Source: Dehalococcoidia bacterium (GTDB lineage: Bacteria; Chloroflexota; Dehalococcoidia; Bin125). From it: a stretch of 42,342 bases of DNA. Shown one piece after another: positions 1 to 8,016 of this stretch (position 1 is the stretch's first letter; every line of letters starts with the position of its first letter). The translations under genes and the position numbers were made by a program. The notes beneath the pieces are model-generated. The model saw only the letters and a list, made by a program, of their open reading frames with translations. It did not search any database and was not told where the DNA came from. The stretch lies in the NCBI GenBank assembly GCA_022825265.1, contig JAJDXE010000004.1, forward strand, positions 1 through 42,342, given 5' to 3'.

Positions 1-1158
1 TGGACATCGGAGCGGCGGCCTTCTCGGCCTCCGATGTTCACCCTGGAGCAGTGGGCCCAACTGGCGCGCGAGGCGCTGGATGACGCAGGCATCGACCCCT
101 CCGAGGTCGACGGCATTTGCGCCACCAACATCCGCGAGGCCGACTCTTTCGTACCGTCGACGATCACCGAGTACCTCGGGTTGCAGGTCAACTTCGCCGA
201 GGTCGTCGACCTCGGCGGCGCCTCCTGCGCAGCGATGGTTTGGCGAGCCGCCGCCGCGATTGAACTGGGACTCTGCAACGTCGTGGTGATCGCCGCGCCG
301 TCCTGGCCTTCACCGCGTCCGCCCAATCCGCCCAGCGGACCGAGCAGCTGGCGCTACGGTGCATCCTCGGCCAACTACGGATCGCCGCAGGCCGAGTTCG
401 ACATCCCCTACGGCAACGTCGCGCAGAACTGCGGCTATGCCCAGATTGCGATGAAGTACGGCGCCGAGTACGGCTACGACCCCGAAGCGCTGGCCAAGAT
501 CGCCGTCGACCAGCGCGTCTCCGCCAACCACAACCCGCCCGCTGTCTTCCACAACGTGCCGATCACGGTCGAGGACGTGCTCAACTCGCCGATGATCTCC
601 GACCCAATCCACATGCTCGAGATCGTCATGCCCTGCGTCGGCGGCGCGGCGATTGTTGTGGTCGGCAAGGACGTGGCGCGGCGCTCGAAGCATCGGCCCG
701 CCTGGATCTCTGGCTTCGGCGAGCGTGTCCTGCACAAGACGCCGACCTACGCCGAAGATCTGCTCTCGACCGCGCTGATCCCGGCCGCCGACCAGGCCTT
801 CAACATGGCCGGGCGCAGTCGCGAGGAAGTCGACCTGATCTCGGTCTACGACTGCTACACGATCACCGTGCTGATGACGATCGAGGACGCAGGCTTCTGC
901 CCGCGCGGCGAAGGCCAGCCATTCGTCCGCGAGCACGACCTCTCGTTCAAGGGCGACTTCCCCTGCAACACCCACGGCGGACAGCTCGGCTTCGGCCAGG
1001 CCGGACTCGCCGGCGGCATGTCCCACATCACCGAGGGCGCGCGCCAGGTCATGCGCCGCGGCGAGGATCACCAGGTGCCCGACGCCGACGTGGCCTTCAT
1101 CACCGGCAACGGCGGCCTGATGTCCGAGCAGGTCGCGCTGATCCTGGAGGGCGACTGA
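1..1158 (+). CDS. Thiolase family protein (SCP-x/acetyl-CoA acetyltransferase-like), 5' partial
   Basis: Thiolase-fold enzyme expected to make or cleave acyl-CoA carbon bonds. The frame is open from base 1 and reads through the ATG at 34, and the residues before that ATG fit a thiolase N-terminus, so the true start probably lies outside the window. Counted from the ATG at 34, the active-site Cys is about residue 65 in GGASCAAMV. The C-terminal signature NTHGGQLGFGQAGLAGG begins near residue 312 and is followed by HITE. These are hallmarks of the SCP-x/lipid-transfer thiolase branch. The stop overlaps the start of the DUF35 gene by one base (TGATG), a pairing typical of thiolase-DUF35 complexes. 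The substrate cannot be told from sequence; steroid, branched-chain or fatty acyl-CoA are all possible. Confidence 0.88.
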   Translation, partial: WTSERRPSRPPMFTLEQWAQLAREALDDAGIDPSEVDGICATNIREADSFVPSTITEYLGLQVNFAEVVDLGGASCAAMVWRAAAAIELGLCNVVVIAAPSWPSPRPPNPPSGPSSWRYGASSANYGSPQAEFDIPYGNVAQNCGYAQIAMKYGAEYGYDPEALAKIAVDQRVSANHNPPAVFHNVPITVEDVLNSPMISDPIHMLEIVMPCVGGAAIVVVGKDVARRSKHRPAWISGFGERVLHKTPTYAEDLLSTALIPAADQAFNMAGRSREEVDLISVYDCYTITVLMTIEDAGFCPRGEGQPFVREHDLSFKGDFPCNTHGGQLGFGQAGLAGGMSHITEGARQVMRRGEDHQVPDADVAFITGNGGLMSEQVALILEGD

Positions 1159-1577
1159 TGGCCGAGGAGACGTTGCAACCTCCGCTGCCGACGCCGATCG
1201 ACCGCACGCAGCCCTTCTGGGATGGCCTGCGCGAGCGAAAGGTGTGCATCCAGTACTCGCCCTCGAGCGACAAGTGGGTCTTCTATCCGCGCTCGCACGC
1301 CCCGCTGACGCTGGCCGACGACCTCGAATGGCGCGAGATCTCCGGCGAGGGAACGCTCTACACCTACACCATCGCCCGCCGCCCAACCGCCCCCGACTTC
1401 GCCGGCGACGAGCCGCAGATCATCGCGGTCGTGGAACTGAACGAAGGCCCCCGTCTGACCTCAACCCTGGTCAACGTCGATGAGTCCGAGATCAGCGTGG
1501 GGATGCGAGTGCGGCCGGTCTTCGAGGACGTTCCCGGAACCGAGACCACGCTGCTGCGCTATGAACCGGCTTCGTAG
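1158..1577 (+). CDS. DUF35 OB-fold protein, thiolase partner
   Basis: 139-residue DUF35-type OB-fold protein. Family members bind acyl-CoA next to a thiolase and usually carry an N-terminal rubredoxin-like zinc ribbon followed by an OB-fold. Here the ribbon region (about residues 30-52) reads VCIQYSPSSDKWVFYPRSHAP. Only one Cys remains, so zinc is probably not bound, although the YPR element is kept. The OB-fold follows with GTLYTYTI and VGMRVRPVFEDV. The start overlaps the thiolase stop by one base and the end overlaps the next gene by 17 bases, so the three genes are probably co-transcribed. Confidence 0.85.
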   Translation: MAEETLQPPLPTPIDRTQPFWDGLRERKVCIQYSPSSDKWVFYPRSHAPLTLADDLEWREISGEGTLYTYTIARRPTAPDFAGDEPQIIAVVELNEGPRLTSTLVNVDESEISVGMRVRPVFEDVPGTETTLLRYEPAS

Positions 1578-2964
1578 CGCAGCAGCCCGCCTCGCGCTGG
1601 CGGCGCTGATCTCGCTGGCAGTGCTCGCCGTCGCCTGCGGCGGAGACGATCAAGCGCCTCCGACCCAATCCGGGCCCTCGCAGACACAACAGTTGGACGA
1701 GCCTGGTGCAGCCTCCGCCGAGCAAGATTCGCGGGAAGCTGAGAGCGCAGCGCAGGACGATCAACAGCGATCGCAACCGACAACCGCACAGGCAGAACGA
1801 CAACAAGACGATCCCGACCCACAAACAGCGCAGGAACAGACCGATCAGCAAGAATCCGACGATCGGGACTCCGAAGCTGAGCTGGAGATGCTCTCGCTGG
1901 CGCTACAGCCGATCCTTGGCGGCTATCAGTTCCAACAACCGATCGAGCTGCGGCAACTGCCCGACGGCTCGTTCCTCATTGCCGAACAGCGCGGATACAT
2001 CACCCGATTCGTCGAAGACAACGGCGAGATCGAGCAGTTCGGCATCCTCGACCTGACCGAGTCGGTGCGCTTCGGCGGCGAAGAGGGCTTGCTCAGCATC
2101 GCCCTGCATCCGGACCTGCAGAATGAGCCGTACCTCTACGTCTACTACTCGCCCCAGGACGCCAGCGTCACCCGGCTTTCGAGGTTCCGACTGGTGCTGG
2201 GCGCGGCCCTCATGGCGTCGGAACTGGTGATCATTGAAGTCCCACAGCCTTACTCCAATCACAATGGAGGCGCTGTGCGATTCGGCCCGGATGGGATGCT
2301 CTATCTCGGGCTCGGCGACGGCGGCGCGGCCAACGATCCGCAGGGCCATGGCCAGAATCGAGAGACCCTGCTCGGCACGATCATCCGCATCGACGTCGAC
2401 GACATCGACACCGCGACGCCATACCGGATCCCGACCGACAACCCATTCCTCGGCGTCGCCGGCGTGCGTCCCGAGATATGGGCCTACGGCCTGCGCAATC
2501 CCTGGCGGATGGCCTTCGATCCGCGGACCGATTTGCTCTGGGTCGGCGATGTCGGCCAGAACCAGGTCGAGGAAATCGCCATTGTGCAGGCCGGGCAAAA
2601 TCACGGCTGGAACGTCTTCGAGGGCGACCAGTGCTTCCGCAGCGACGAGGAGTGCGAGGCATTGAACGATGCTGTGGCGCCGGTCGCCGTCTACGGCCAC
2701 GACGAAGGCTGCTCCGTCACCGGCGGCACGGTCTATCGAGGCGAGGCGCTGCCGCAGCTCGTCGGCGCGTACGTCTTCGGCGACTATTGCTCCGGCACGA
2801 TCTGGGCGCTCTGGCCCGATCACAGCGCCGACACCGGTTGGTGGCGGGTGACGCTCCTCGAGAGCGAGCAGAACATCGCCTCGTTCGCCGCCGACAACGA
2901 CGGCGAGATATACCTGTTGACATTCGGCGGCCCCATCCTCAAGCTCACCTCCGACGGACCTTGA
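1561..2964 (+). CDS. PQQ-dependent sugar dehydrogenase-like lipoprotein (GSDH/Hhip family)
   Basis: 467-residue exported lipoprotein of the glucose/sorbosone dehydrogenase beta-propeller family, which typically oxidises aldose sugars with PQQ. The ATG at 1561 is chosen because it opens a clean lipoprotein signal: MNRLRSAAAR, a hydrophobic stretch, then the lipobox LAVAC. A longer frame from 1480 would bury the signal. A Gln/Asp/Glu-rich linker of about 90 residues follows, then the propeller with NHNGGAVRFGPDGMLYLGLGDG, WAYGLRNPWRMAFDP, VGDVGQNQVEEI and NHGWNVFEG. These are the family's PQQ/Ca-site blocks, including the His of NHNGG. The actual substrate is not predictable. It overlaps the DUF35 gene by 17 bases. 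Confidence 0.88.
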   Translation: MNRLRSAAARLALAALISLAVLAVACGGDDQAPPTQSGPSQTQQLDEPGAASAEQDSREAESAAQDDQQRSQPTTAQAERQQDDPDPQTAQEQTDQQESDDRDSEAELEMLSLALQPILGGYQFQQPIELRQLPDGSFLIAEQRGYITRFVEDNGEIEQFGILDLTESVRFGGEEGLLSIALHPDLQNEPYLYVYYSPQDASVTRLSRFRLVLGAALMASELVIIEVPQPYSNHNGGAVRFGPDGMLYLGLGDGGAANDPQGHGQNRETLLGTIIRIDVDDIDTATPYRIPTDNPFLGVAGVRPEIWAYGLRNPWRMAFDPRTDLLWVGDVGQNQVEEIAIVQAGQNHGWNVFEGDQCFRSDEECEALNDAVAPVAVYGHDEGCSVTGGTVYRGEALPQLVGAYVFGDYCSGTIWALWPDHSADTGWWRVTLLESEQNIASFAADNDGEIYLLTFGGPILKLTSDGP

Positions 2965-3085
2965 TTTCCCTCATTCCTCATAGTACATTTGTTCACCGGA
3001 CAACCGAGTGCCAGTGAGGAGGCCGTGCCGATGTCCGCAATCTCATCCACCATCGCGACTGCCCGTGTTCGCGCCGCGACGAGTT

Positions 3086-3246
3086 CGAACAGATCCGAAC
3101 AGACTCGAACAGGGACACCTGGAGCAATCCGAAAAAACCTGAAAAAACCTGAAAGCCACGAATTCACGATCTCCCGTAAAACACTGGAGATCGTCGCCCG
3201 ATCGCGTCAAATTCAGCCTGAAAAAAAAGTTCCTGAAAACCTGAAA
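3086..3246 (-). repeat. Phased-repeat element, copy 1
   Basis: Read on the minus strand, the element has TTTCAGG/TTTTCAGG units, a T-tract, the core, further TTTCAGG units at 10-base spacing, and three TGTTCGA units at exact 10-base spacing (3086-3115). The core on the plus strand is CCCGTAAAACACTGGAGATC at 3173-3192. The same 20 bases occur in opposite orientation at 16877-16896 inside a similarly arranged element. In this copy only, the core is closed by a perfect 9-base stem. Confidence 0.75.
3166..3194. other. Hairpin in repeat core
   Basis: Perfect 9-bp inverted repeat ACGATCTCC (3166-3174) and GGAGATCGT (3186-3194) around an 11-base A-rich loop. There is no T-run directly after it, so it is not an obvious intrinsic terminator. 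Copy 2 of the element keeps the right arm but not the left. Confidence 0.75.
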
Positions 3247-3308
3247 CCGGCGCCCCGAACCCTTTTCCGAAGAGGTCCTAGCCTGAAACCACACGAAACG
3301 AGACTCGC

Positions 3309-4814
3309 ATGACCACTTCCCGCGCCTTTGGCAAGACACCCGCGCCCGCCGTGCCCGACGGCATGACTTGGCTCAACACCGGACGCGAGATGTCGATGGA
3401 CGACTTCCGCGGACGCCTGCTGATTCTGCATTTCTGGACCTACGCTTGAATCAATTGCCTCCATGTCCTTCCGCAGTTGCGGAAGCTTGAACGCCGCTAC
3501 GCCGACACCCTGCAGATCGTCTCCGTCCACTCGCCCAAATTCCCCACCGAGCGGGAAACCGAGAACCTGCGCCAGGCAATCCTGCGACTGCGGATCGAGC
3601 ACCCCGTCCTCAACGACGCCGACTTCAAGTACTGGCAGACCTTCGGCGCGCGCGCCTGGCCGACGCTCTACTTCATCGACCCGCGCGGCAACGTGATCGG
3701 CATCCACGAGGGCGAATTGACCGAGGACATGGCCTCGCCCCTGATCGACGGCTGGTTGGCCGAGTACGAAGCCGAACAGATGCTGAGTCGGCAGGACCTC
3801 GGACTGGTCCGCGAGACCGGCCGCGACAGCGCGCTCTCGTTCCCCGGCAAGGTCGCCTGGGACGACGCCTCCGGCCGGCTCGTGGTCTCGGACAGCAACA
3901 ACGACCGGATCATCGTCGCCGATATCGACGGCAACGTCTCTCAGGTGATCGGCGGTTCGGAAGCGGGCTTCCAGGACGGGTCGGCTTCTGAGGCGCAATT
4001 CAATCAACCGCAGGGCGTCGAGATCCACGGCGACTACGTGTTCGTGGCCGACAACGAGAACCACGCGCTGCGCCGCATCGACCTCAACGACGGCTCCGTC
4101 CTGACCGTCGCCGGCACCGGCGAGCAGGCGCGCATGATGCCCTCCGGCGAGCCGGCGGTTCGGACCGCGCTGAGTTCGCCCTGGGACGTCGCCGTGCATG
4201 ACGGCGACCTCTACATCGCGATGGCCGGCATCCATCAAATTTGGCGGATGCCGCTCGGCGATCAGGCGGGCAGCGGTTCCTACACCGGACCCTGGGGCGG
4301 CTCCGGACGCGAGGGCATCGTCGACGGACCGCGCATGCAATCCGAGCTGGCCCAGGTCTCCGGCCTGGCGCCGGGATCGAGCGGACTCGCTTTCGCCGAC
4401 TCAGAATCCAGCGGCGTGCGCGAGATCTCCTGGGACCCCGACGGTCGGACGACGACATTCATCGGCAAGACCGGACAGGGAGGCCTGTTCCACTTCGGCG
4501 ACGCCGACGGCGGCCGCTCGGTCGCGAAGCTCCAACATCCGCTCGATGTCGCGCGAGTCGAAGACGAGCTCTACGTCGCCGACACCTTCAACCACAAGAT
4601 CAAGCAGGTCTATCCGCTGACCGAGAACGTCAATACTCTCGTCGGAGGCCACGGAGACGCGCTCGGAACATTCAGCGAACTCCAGCTCGACGAACCCGGA
4701 GGCCTCACCAACGGCCCCGGCCGCTCCCTCCTCGTCGCCGACACCAACAACCACCGCATCGTCCACCTGGACCTCGATGCACGTCAGGGTCGGGAGATAG
4801 TGCTGAGACTGTAA
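3309..4814 (+). CDS. Selenocysteine-containing thioredoxin-NHL repeat protein (NHLRC2-like), in-frame TGA read as Sec47
   Basis: 501-residue protein when the TGA at 3447-3449 is read as selenocysteine. Residues 1-155 are a thioredoxin-like domain. The active-site region reads FWTYA-Sec-INCLHVLP, where the family normally has a YCCINC-type motif, so Sec47 replaces the first Cys of CxxC and Cys50 is kept. Further thioredoxin features are SVHSPKF (72-78) and the cis-Pro motif WPTL (117-120). Residues about 180-501 hold six NHL/beta-propeller blades (for example LVVSDSNNDRI, YVFVADNENHAL, LYVADTFNHKI, LLVADTNNHRI). The frame is undisturbed on both sides of the TGA. A hairpin follows at 3468-3485 and tRNA-Sec is in this window. 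No signal peptide is seen, so it is probably cytosolic, with a likely redox role. ATG 3309 is the only start after the in-frame TAG at 3279. The ribosome site is weak. Confidence 0.9.
3447..3485 (+). promoter_or_regulatory. Sec-coding TGA and candidate bacterial SECIS hairpin
   Basis: The TGA is at 3447-3449. After 18 bases comes a perfect stem, CTTCCGC (3468-3474) and GCGGAAG (3479-3485), with loop AGTT. If A-T also pairs, the loop shrinks to GT. Bacterial SECIS elements lie within the coding sequence just after the UGA, with a small apical loop containing G and U about 16-37 bases away. This loop begins 25 bases after the TGA. The fit is by shape and distance; SelB binding is inferred. Confidence 0.75.
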
Positions 4815-4830
4815 GGAGACCGTTCTGATC

Positions 4831-4851
4831 CCCTCTCCCTCTGGGAGAGGG
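4831..4851. terminator. Hairpin at convergent gene ends
   Basis: CCCTCTCCC (4831-4839) and GGGAGAGGG (4843-4851) form a 9-bp stem with a 3-base loop, followed by GTTAGGGTGAGGG. It sits between the selenoprotein stop and the convergent amidohydrolase stop, so it could stop transcription from both sides. There is no good U-tract. Very similar CCCTCTCCC/GGGAGAGGG words are common intergenic repeats in GC-rich bacteria. Confidence 0.55.
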
Positions 4852-6093
4852 TTAGGGTGAGGGCTTCCCGACGACAACGTTGCCGCCCTGCATCACAAAG
4901 ACCGGCCGATCGAGGTCGCGGATATCCGCAGCAGGATCGCTGGAGAAGGCAGCCAGGTCGGCATCAAAGCCTGGCCCGATGCGGCCAACCTGATCGCCGA
5001 CGCCGATCGCGTTCGCCGTGTCGCAGGTCATGATCCGCAGCGCCTGCCACTCGCTGAGTCCAACTTCCTCGACGAACGCCCATGCTTCTGCCGGAGCCCG
5101 GTTGAAATCGGCATACGCCATCCCCATGTCCAGCCCTGAGGTGAAGCGAGCTCCTCGATCTCTCATGTCGCGCAGAATCTCAAGCCCTTGCTCGCGCGGC
5201 GACGGACCCTGCAGGTTCGGGTTGCGCCGAGGCACCGCATCGCCCCGTTCGCGTGCCTCTGAGGCAAGCAGTCCGAGTCCGATGGTCGGGTTAACCCAGA
5301 TGCCCTCATCGGCGATGCGCTGGGTGAGGTCGGGATCGTACTTGAACCCTTCCTCGGGATTGGCCGAGAGCCAGCGGCAATGGATCAAATGCCGGACGCC
5401 GCCCTCGACCGCCGCCCGAATGCCTTCGGCGGCATGCGTGTGCGCGGCCACATCGATCCCCGTGGACTTGCCTGCCTCGACGATCTCGCGAATCGTCTCC
5501 GGCGGATACTGCCGGTCGCGAGGATTCGAGGTCGGTGTGAAGTTCCCGCCCGAGGCCATCACCTTGAGCACGTCCGCACCGTCGTCGACGGTCACCTGCG
5601 CCTGGGCGCGCACCGCCTCGGGCGTGTCGGCCTCGCCGCCCCAGAACCAGCAGTGATCCATCGTGCGGGTGATCGGCGCGCCCGCGGCCAGTAGCCGCGG
5701 TCCGGGAATCACGCCCGACGCAATCGCATCGCGGACCGCGAAGACGACCTCGTTCTTCGACCCAAGGTCGCGCATCGTCGTGATCCCGCTGCGCAGCGCC
5801 AGTCCGACTGCATGGGCAGCGCGCATCAGCGCAGGCTCATTCGGTTCCTCCGAGATGATGTCAAACGCATCAACCCGCGGCGGACAAGGAATGTGTGTGT
5901 GACCCTCGACGAGGCCAGGCAACAGCGAAACGTCGCCGAGGTCGACCATCTCAACCGCCGGTGCGCCGGCCGCCGGCAACACGTCAATGATCTTGCCATT
6001 GGCGACGCCGACGGCATGGTCGGCAAGCCAGCCGTCCATCGCCTTGTTCGCAACGCGCGCCGCTCGGTAGAAGCGACGCTCCGCCTTCGGCAT
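4852..6093 (-). CDS. Metal-dependent amidohydrolase (imidazolonepropionase/prolidase-like)
   Basis: 413-residue cytosolic amidohydrolase with a complete metal site: HTH in PGLVEGHTHI (first beta strand), the bridging Lys in DVLKVMASGG, His in AAHTHA, His in HLIHCRW and Asp in TSGLDMGM. It has the composite N- and C-terminal beta-sandwich of the family (GKIIDVLPA at the start, GFDADLAAF near the end). The branch matches Xaa-Pro dipeptidase/organophosphate-acid-anhydrolase-like amidohydrolases; the substrate is unknown. Its ATG overlaps the stop of the upstream enoyl-CoA hydratase by one base (TAATG on the minus strand), so the two are translated together. Confidence 0.88.
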   Translation of the reverse strand: MPKAERRFYRAARVANKAMDGWLADHAVGVANGKIIDVLPAAGAPAVEMVDLGDVSLLPGLVEGHTHIPCPPRVDAFDIISEEPNEPALMRAAHAVGLALRSGITTMRDLGSKNEVVFAVRDAIASGVIPGPRLLAAGAPITRTMDHCWFWGGEADTPEAVRAQAQVTVDDGADVLKVMASGGNFTPTSNPRDRQYPPETIREIVEAGKSTGIDVAAHTHAAEGIRAAVEGGVRHLIHCRWLSANPEEGFKYDPDLTQRIADEGIWVNPTIGLGLLASEARERGDAVPRRNPNLQGPSPREQGLEILRDMRDRGARFTSGLDMGMAYADFNRAPAEAWAFVEEVGLSEWQALRIMTCDTANAIGVGDQVGRIGPGFDADLAAFSSDPAADIRDLDRPVFVMQGGNVVVGKPSP

Positions 6094-6860
6094 TACTGGG
6101 CGCCCCAGTTCGGCGGGCGCTTCTCCCGGAATGCCTGCGGGCCTTCCTTGGCATCGGAAGTCTCACGCGAGACGCGGCGCATCGTCTCACCGAAGCGGAT
6201 CGCCTGGACGAAGGGCAGCTCTTGCCCTCGGTGGGCGACTTCCTTCGTCGCGCGGACGGCCAGCGGCGCCCCCTTGCACAGCCGCTGCGCGAGGTTGTTC
6301 GCCGCTTGCATCAGGTCGTCATGAGGCACGATCTCCCAGACCAGCCCCATCTCCTTGGCCCGCCAGGCGTCGACGCGGTCGCCGATCAAAAGCAATTCCA
6401 TCGCATAGTGCCATCCGATCTTCTTGGGCATGCGAATCGCGCCCTGGATCGTCGGCACGCCGATCTGCACCTCGGGAAAACCGAACTGCGCCCGGTCGGA
6501 GGCGATCACGAAATCACAGGCCGCGACCATCGTCAAGCCAAAGCCGAGCGCGTACCCGTTGACGGCCGCAATCGTCGGCTTCCAGACCTCCATGCCCGAT
6601 TCGAGCGAGGTCAGCGACGGCACCTCCCAGAACGTGTGCTCCTCGGGCGGTGCCGGCGAACGCAAGTCCGCCCCCGCCGAAAACGCCCGCCCCGCCCCGG
6701 TCACGATCCCAACCCACGCCTCATCGTCGTTGCGAAACGCTTCCCAGGCCGCGTTGAGATCGGACCGCAGCTCATGGTTAATCGCGTTCAACGCCTCCGG
6801 TCGGTTGTAGGTGATCGTCCCAATTCGCCCGCTGCGCTCATAGGTCACGGTGTCGCCCAT
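6093..6860 (-). CDS. Enoyl-CoA hydratase/isomerase family protein
   Basis: 255-residue crotonase-fold protein. The N-terminus GRIGTITYNRPEALNAI, the oxyanion-hole segments GAGRAFSAGADL and VNGYALGFG, and the C-terminal helix ending in FREKRPPNWGAQ are typical. The acidic position in the FPEVQIGVP segment is present. The start at 6860 has a strong GGAGG about 6 bases upstream. It likely acts on an acyl-CoA in beta-oxidation-like catabolism; crotonase members vary too widely to name the substrate. It heads a two-gene unit with the amidohydrolase. Confidence 0.88.
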   Translation of the reverse strand: MGDTVTYERSGRIGTITYNRPEALNAINHELRSDLNAAWEAFRNDDEAWVGIVTGAGRAFSAGADLRSPAPPEEHTFWEVPSLTSLESGMEVWKPTIAAVNGYALGFGLTMVAACDFVIASDRAQFGFPEVQIGVPTIQGAIRMPKKIGWHYAMELLLIGDRVDAWRAKEMGLVWEIVPHDDLMQAANNLAQRLCKGAPLAVRATKEVAHRGQELPFVQAIRFGETMRRVSRETSDAKEGPQAFREKRPPNWGAQ

Positions 6861-6975
6861 CGGGGCCTCCTCTTCACTGCGAATGTCAGCTTACTCGCGG
6901 CCGGACCTGGGACAGCTGACCGGCTCCGATGAAGTTGTCGACGCAGGCGTCACACGCAAAGCTGACATTGGAGGA

Positions 6976-7014
6976 CCAGTTATCGCGAGTTATCGAACAA
7001 CTTGCGATAACTGG
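6976..7014 (-). terminator. Long hairpin downstream of the LLM oxidoreductase
   Basis: A 16-bp stem, CCAGTTATCGCGAGTT (6976-6991) against AACTTGCGATAACTGG (6999-7014), with one G-T pair and a 7-base loop. It begins 8 bases after the stop of the LLM gene on the minus strand, which suggests transcript termination or 3'-end protection. No U-run follows on the minus strand. Confidence 0.6.
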
Positions 7015-7021
7015 TTTCGGG

Positions 7022-7906
7022 CTATCCAGCCTGCAGACCTTGCAGATGCCTCCCCGAGAATTCCGCCAGAACCGCCTCAGCGTCGGACGCCGGATGCAGA
7101 TTCGCGATCGCTTGGTCAAACCCCCTCGACTTCATCTCGTGCAGCGTCTCGGCTGCCTCGTCGATCGTGTCCTCCGACAACACCGTGATCCGGTTGATCA
7201 TCAACTCCAGCGCCGACGAATCGCGGCCGTGCGACTCGGCCTCCGACTTGACCAGTGCCCAGTCCTCATCCAGCGTGTCGAGCATCGCCGGATTGGCCAG
7301 GTAGCCGTCGGCGAAGCGGCCCGCCCGGCGTAGCTGTCGGGGATTGTTGCCGCCCAGCAGGATCGGGACCCGGCGCGGCGGTTGCGGCCGGCAGTACCAG
7401 CCCTTGGTGTTGTAGAACTCGCCCTCGAACGAGCCGATCTCGTTCTCCCAGAGGTCGCGCAGGACTTGCAGGTATTCGTCCATCCGAGCGCCGCGCCGGT
7501 CGAACGGCATCGAAAGCGCCTCAAACTCTTCCTTCCACCAGCCGACGCCGGCGCCCAGGATCAGCCGGCCGCCGGCCAAGTGGTCGAGCGTGGCCATCAT
7601 CTTGGCATGCAACACCGGAGCCCGCATCGGCGCGACGAGCACCGCCGTACCGAGCTCGACTCGCTCGGTGACAGCCGCCGCATAGGTCATCAGCGTCAGC
7701 GGCTCGAGGAACGGCGCCTCGGCCGGGACCAGGAAGCGACCGTCCTCGGAATATGGATAGTCCGAACCCTGGTCGGGTCGCAGGACGACGTGGTCGAAGG
7801 TCCAGAGCGAGTCGTAGCCGTTAGCCTCGACCGCTCGCGCGACGCGTGTGATGTTCTCCGGGCTGGCCACGCCGCCGACCTGTGGCAGATAGATGCCGAC
7901 CTTCAT
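7022..7906 (-). CDS. LLM class F420/flavin-dependent oxidoreductase
   Basis: 294-residue luciferase-like monooxygenase-family TIM barrel. Start 7906 (MKVGIYLPQVGG) is chosen over 7960 because GGAGGT lies 6 bases upstream and the first strand of the barrel begins at once. Characteristic segments are GYDSLWTFDHVVL, ELGTAVLVAPMRAPVLHAK, LDHLAGGRLILGAGVGWWKEEF and PILLGGNNPRQLRRAGRFADG. The family uses F420 or FMN to oxidise or hydroxylate small molecules; many environmental Chloroflexota and Actinobacteria carry several copies. It is divergent from the MFS gene, with 110 bases between the starts. Confidence 0.88.
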   Translation of the reverse strand: MKVGIYLPQVGGVASPENITRVARAVEANGYDSLWTFDHVVLRPDQGSDYPYSEDGRFLVPAEAPFLEPLTLMTYAAAVTERVELGTAVLVAPMRAPVLHAKMMATLDHLAGGRLILGAGVGWWKEEFEALSMPFDRRGARMDEYLQVLRDLWENEIGSFEGEFYNTKGWYCRPQPPRRVPILLGGNNPRQLRRAGRFADGYLANPAMLDTLDEDWALVKSEAESHGRDSSALELMINRITVLSEDTIDEAAETLHEMKSRGFDQAIANLHPASDAEAVLAEFSGRHLQGLQAG

Positions 7907-8016
7907 GCTGACCTCCCGATGATCTCCAGATGGGCGATACCCTCGGCAGATATGCCCCAACCGATTTCGTGTTCGCCAAACAGTATGCCCGACGCTGAGC
8001 CGAAGCGGTCTGGCCC

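Larger units (their letters stand above)
2965..3308. other. Gene-free stretch upstream of the selenoprotein
   Basis: 344 bases with no credible gene. It holds a LexA-like sequence near 2983-2994, three 10-base units at 3086-3115, A-rich CCTGAAAAAA units at 3129-3158, a hairpin core at 3166-3194 and more CCTGAAAA units to about 3246. A TAGCCT hexamer at 3279-3284 could be a -10 element for the gene starting at 3309. A frame open from 2989 to 3312 is repeat-derived and is not called. Confidence 0.7.

Noticed and set aside
2989..3312. 107-residue open frame on the plus strand
   Set aside because: It is made largely of the phased repeat and hairpin, is rich in Lys/Arg/Ser and resembles no family.
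3447..3449. TGA as a sequencing error or a pseudogene-causing nonsense mutation
   Set aside because: The position is the redox Cys, a hairpin follows, tRNA-Sec is present and the downstream frame shows no decay. An error cannot be excluded without reads, but Sec is the better reading.
4831..4863. Possible CRISPR or tandem repeat at the CCCTCTCCC hairpin
   Set aside because: Only one copy is present in the window, so it is a single hairpin.
6886..7119. 77-residue minus-strand frame with a CDAC motif
   Set aside because: It runs through the 16-bp hairpin, overlaps the end of the LLM gene and has no ribosome site; the Cys pair is probably chance.
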